A stretch of 64,000 nt of DNA. It comes from Casuarius casuarius. Its lineage: Eukaryota > Chordata > Aves > Casuariiformes > Casuariidae. Every line of letters begins with the position of its first letter. Within the stretch, counting starts at the first letter, position 1. The translations under genes and the position numbers were made by a program. The notes beneath the pieces are model-generated. The model searched no databases and was not told the origin of the DNA. It saw nothing but the letters and a program-made list of their open reading frames with translations. The DNA lies in NCBI GenBank assembly GCA_003342895.1, contig PTFA01000041.1:5559423-5623422 (forward strand). Direction: 5' to 3'. Below, one piece after another: positions 60,437 to 64,000 of this stretch.

Positions 60437-63400
60437 ATGGATTATTATTTAGGATTATGTTGTGTTTAGTGTAGTTTTTTAAGTGTAAATGTATGGAAAA
60501 TGCCATTGCAAGCTTAGAAAATCACGTGAGGTGTGAGAAGGGAGAAGAACCAAATAATGTTTTAATTAAGAGCACAAATAAATTGTGGTTTTCATTTCAG
60601 AACCTGAAACTAAATTTGCTGTAAAAGTTTTCAGGATTAAGTTTTTCGTTATTGCTTTGGTCACCGGCTCAGAAACTGAAAGGTGTAGGAGATGTAATAA
60701 ACCTGTCCCTTCAAGCATCACTGTCTTAATGAATTATTTTTATACGTTGAGCCAGTGGGCCATTGCGTGTTTGTTTACACATTGATAATTGGATAAATAT
60801 TTGAAGATGGCATCTTGTAGAGGTTTTTTGTTTATGCACCCGATATGGTTTCCTAATCCCTCTTCCCACCCACAGACTTGTTTATATTTTATTTTATGGA
60901 TACTTTGTCAGCTGGATGTGTCTTTGTGATGAACACTGTTCCTTGGGACTTAGAACACTGGAATCACCTGAGGAGGCACAAAAAGAAGAAGAAAGTCAGA
61001 GGACCTTTCCCCTCTTCCACAGACCCTATCAGCCTTCCAAATGATACATATTTCCTATTGCTAAAAACATGCAAAGTCTTGTCCCATAGCAGGGTAATGG
61101 TATCCTTTTCAATAATTATATTTTTCTTTTGCTTTTCAGCCATGTTTTCTTTGAGTTCAGCTTATATAGCTTTGTTTACCTTAGTTTGTCGCTAAGCTAA
61201 GAGCATGACAGAAGAACTGGTTACATGTATGGAGTCTTACTGCAGACTTTGTTTTTTAACAGCTCTTTCTCGACTTCCTGGCTTTGGTACTGCCAGAAAC
61301 CTTAGATATGACCTAAACATTAGAAGCAGCAAAAACCTCATCAGAAAAGGGTGATAGTGTATTGGTGGCAGATGACAAAGTGACATCTGGTAATCTTGGC
61401 TACATATAAAAATAGCCGTATGTGGGAAGGGATAGGGGAATTGAAAGAGTAGAACCAGAAAAAAAGGCTTAACAGCTTTATTTACAGTCATGCTTTGTTG
61501 GTTACGAACACTGAATTTTCCAGAGACGTGTAAACTACTAATTGAAGTGTTGCACATCCAGCAGCCAGACTTAATATTGCTGTCTTCTTCTGTCTTGTAT
61601 TTATAGAGTTCACTCAACCTACCTTTTAGCACTCTCCTCACTACTGTTCCAACCATGCTTCTATAACCTGAATAATTTTATATTTTTTTACTTGATTGAT
61701 AGTTGTTAAAAACATAACTCCCTCTGCAGGTTTTCAGAAAATAACTTTCTTTTTTTTTTCTTAACACAAGTGTGCTTATGCAAATGTGAGCTGGATCTAC
61801 ACGGCAATGTCAGTATCTAAAGTGCACAGTAAAGCCTGAAGTGTACAGTGAGTATCTTTCTGCTGTTTCTGTTTCTCTACTCACTAATTGAACTACGTCT
61901 TGAGGCAACCATGGGAGAAGTGATGAGAGCTGGAATTGCCCTAGGCTAAAGGTAATGACAGAAGATGTGTAGTGACCATTGTTAGGAGCAAACCTTTCAA
62001 AAAAGGAAACAAGATTAAGAAGAAAAACCGCTGTTCATAAGGAAACAAAAAGTGATCGTAGATATAGATTATGATTCTAGAAGTGGTTGGTTTATAGCGT
62101 ATATTAACCTGCTTTTCTGAGTCCTCTTCTGTGAATCCCCCAAAGGTGACTGGTGAGTCCCCAGAGGACTGTTGAGACACTTCAGAAATTCCTAACTTTG
62201 AATGTATTACCCAAGGTAGCAACACTTGTCTTTACTTCTGGTGGCTGGGCTAGATCTTCAGGCACTTCCCATTAAAGAAGGAAGTGGCAGGAAGGCTGAT
62301 TCAGGAAAGGTAGGTGGCCAAGCAATAGGAATCGGTTGTATTTCTTGTATTCCTCTTGGAACAGATGGGCTGACGCAATTCGATGCCTAGACAGAAGATG
62401 AAAGGAGAGTTATTTCCTCATGCCCCTTAGATCATGTGTAATGTGTTTCAGCATTATGTGGAGAGACTTTCAAAGCTGTGTAATTAACTGAAGATACTTT
62501 TTGTTGAGGATCTGCTAAGCAAACTTCTTAGTCCTGGGTAGTGACAGTATACTGAGGTTTCCCATATGAGTTACCCAGAATCTCTTTAAAGACTTTGCAA
62601 GGCTCGCTCAAGGCACTAGGCAGTGTCTTTTGTCAGAATATCAATGATCCCAATGTACTGAGAGCAGCAAACAGCAATAACATGACAAAAATTGTATGTG
62701 TGAAAAAGTACATTTTGTGGTTTATTTTGTGTATTTACGTAATTTAGTTTCAGAGGGTTTTTTTTCTTTCTCCTCTGTCTGACACTTAGATTGGGGTGCT
62801 ATGGTAACTAGCCCAATAAACCTTGAAGCTAGAAAATCTCTGGAACTAGCGCTGCTGCCCCCTTTGGATTCACTGGCAGGGAAGCACATGCTTAAAAGGT
62901 AGATGAAGACCTACTCATGTGATGTGAGAGCTTTGCTAAACCGGGCGCTAAAGTAAAACATTTCTTTCATGTAAGAGATTCTGCAGCACACTTAGAGTCT
63001 AGAGCTAATTGTTCTCTATCTGTATTTTCTTGCTTCACTGTCTCCTGATTTTCATGTCCCTTTATTTTAAACATCAGTTCAAATTATTCTCCATGGAAAC
63101 AGTATCTTAGGAACTGGCAGCTGTAATACACTTGCTGCCTTATATTTAAACAATACAGATGCTTCTCTGTTTTGTGTATTTCAGACGAATTAAGCATCCT
63201 TCTTTGGAAAAATAGGAGGTCAAGAAGACGGATTGGTGTCCTGGAAGGGTTATGCAGTACCATCTCAGTACTGATATACAATCTGTCACTGTTCGGAAGG
63301 TGTTCATAGTCACATTACTTCTTGGGATATTGCATCTCATTCCTTTTGTGGCCTTAAAATAAAAGGTCATCCCATGTATGCAAAAACTTAGCTCTCTTTA

Positions 63401-63680
63401 GGAAGTACTAGAACATAATCAATAGTAATTGGAAGTAGACTTGAAGAAAAATGTACAAGAGTTCCCCTTGAGAACAAAAACTGCTGTGGATAATTTGGCT
63501 GTGCTGTGGGTCTGCACCACTGTGACTGTTGTGTAAAGAGAGAGGTGTAGCCTGTGTTGCTCCTGGCGGTAGGATGTGGGCACACAGATTTGCCATCAGA
63601 AAATACAGATTTTGGTGTAGTCTAGTGCAGGGGTCCACAAGCTTTACAAGCAATAGGGGCAGCTTCTGACTGGGTGTTGT

Positions 63681-63722
63681 GCCGTGCACCACTTGGAGGT
63701 AGCCATGCACCACTTGGAGGTA
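63681..63722. repeat. 21-bp tandem duplication
   Basis: Two adjacent copies of a 21-bp unit containing TGCACCACTTGGAGGTA, differing at one base (GCCG versus GCCA). Just upstream, CAGGGGTCCACAAGCTTT (from about 63628) resembles the end of hAT-type DNA transposons, but I could not find the other end. Confidence 0.85.
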
Positions 63723-64000
63723 GCTTGACATCTACTACGTTTTGGGAATCTAGTCTAGTCTCCTGTTTGTGACACCCACTAATACGCAAGACCTTTGAAG
63801 TCACAAGGTGGGGAGGTGAGAAGAGTTGAAGAAGCCCCCCCAACAGCCCATTTTGTAGTTATAATAATTCTGCGTTGCCATTCAAATAGGTGTGAATAGT
63901 GATGGAAAATTACATTCCAACTTCGCTATGTAGTCATTTTACACGAAAATGGTTTACCATTTACATGAACCTGAAAATGGCTTAAATATCTACATCACTG

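Larger units (their letters stand above)
60241..64000. other. Intergenic sequence downstream of CCNY
   Basis: AT-rich sequence without a recognisable gene. The longest open frame (61237-61656, - strand, 139 codons) has no motif I know and no clear splice context. A 21-bp tandem duplication lies at 63681-63722. In other vertebrates the neighbour on this side is a connexin gene (GJD4), by memory; it is not seen here. Confidence 0.6.

Noticed and set aside
61237..61656. 139-codon open frame on the - strand
   Set aside because: No recognisable domain, and no supporting splice signals or codon bias. Chance cannot be excluded.

Overview
This window is vertebrate nuclear DNA, most probably from a bird. 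The evidence is a spliced gene with long AT-rich introns, GT/AG exon borders, a low density of interspersed repeats, and CR1-type LINE fragments. One CR1 copy (about 37070-37437) has the typical avian CR1 3' end. No bacterial, phage, CRISPR or operon-like structure is present.

One gene dominates the window: cyclin Y (CCNY) on the + strand, in nine coding exons from 10444 to 57833. Their lengths (75, 35, 101, 36, 58, 120, 167, 163 and 117 nt) and phases join without a break into 290 residues ending in a stop. These correspond to residues 52-341 of the 341-residue human protein as I remember it. Diagnostic residues favour CCNY over its paralogue CCNYL1. The N-terminal 51 residues, including the myristoylation signal known for the family, are not in the window and must lie upstream of position 1.

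Layout: 1-10443 is the end of an upstream intron, with two CpG-rich patches and unexplained coding-like blocks on the - strand near 3.0-3.7 kb. 10444-57833 holds the nine coding exons and eight introns, from 99 bp to 12.6 kb. 57834 to about 60.2-60.6 kb is the probable 3' UTR, with several candidate poly(A) signals. From there to 64000 I see intergenic sequence with small repeats and no recognisable gene.

Other content: a young CR1 3' end and three or four older CR1 fragments, two MIR-like SINE remnants, several weaker ancient-repeat look-alikes, AT and poly-T simple repeats, and a GC-rich triplet repeat.

Cyclin Y is a cyclin-box protein that, by published family knowledge, binds and activates CDK14/CDK16 at the plasma membrane and acts in Wnt/LRP6 signalling. 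I found no convincing new biological system. The item most worth checking is the antisense coding-like block at 3334-3689, where two open blocks are joined in phase across a possible 69-bp intron with good splice signals.
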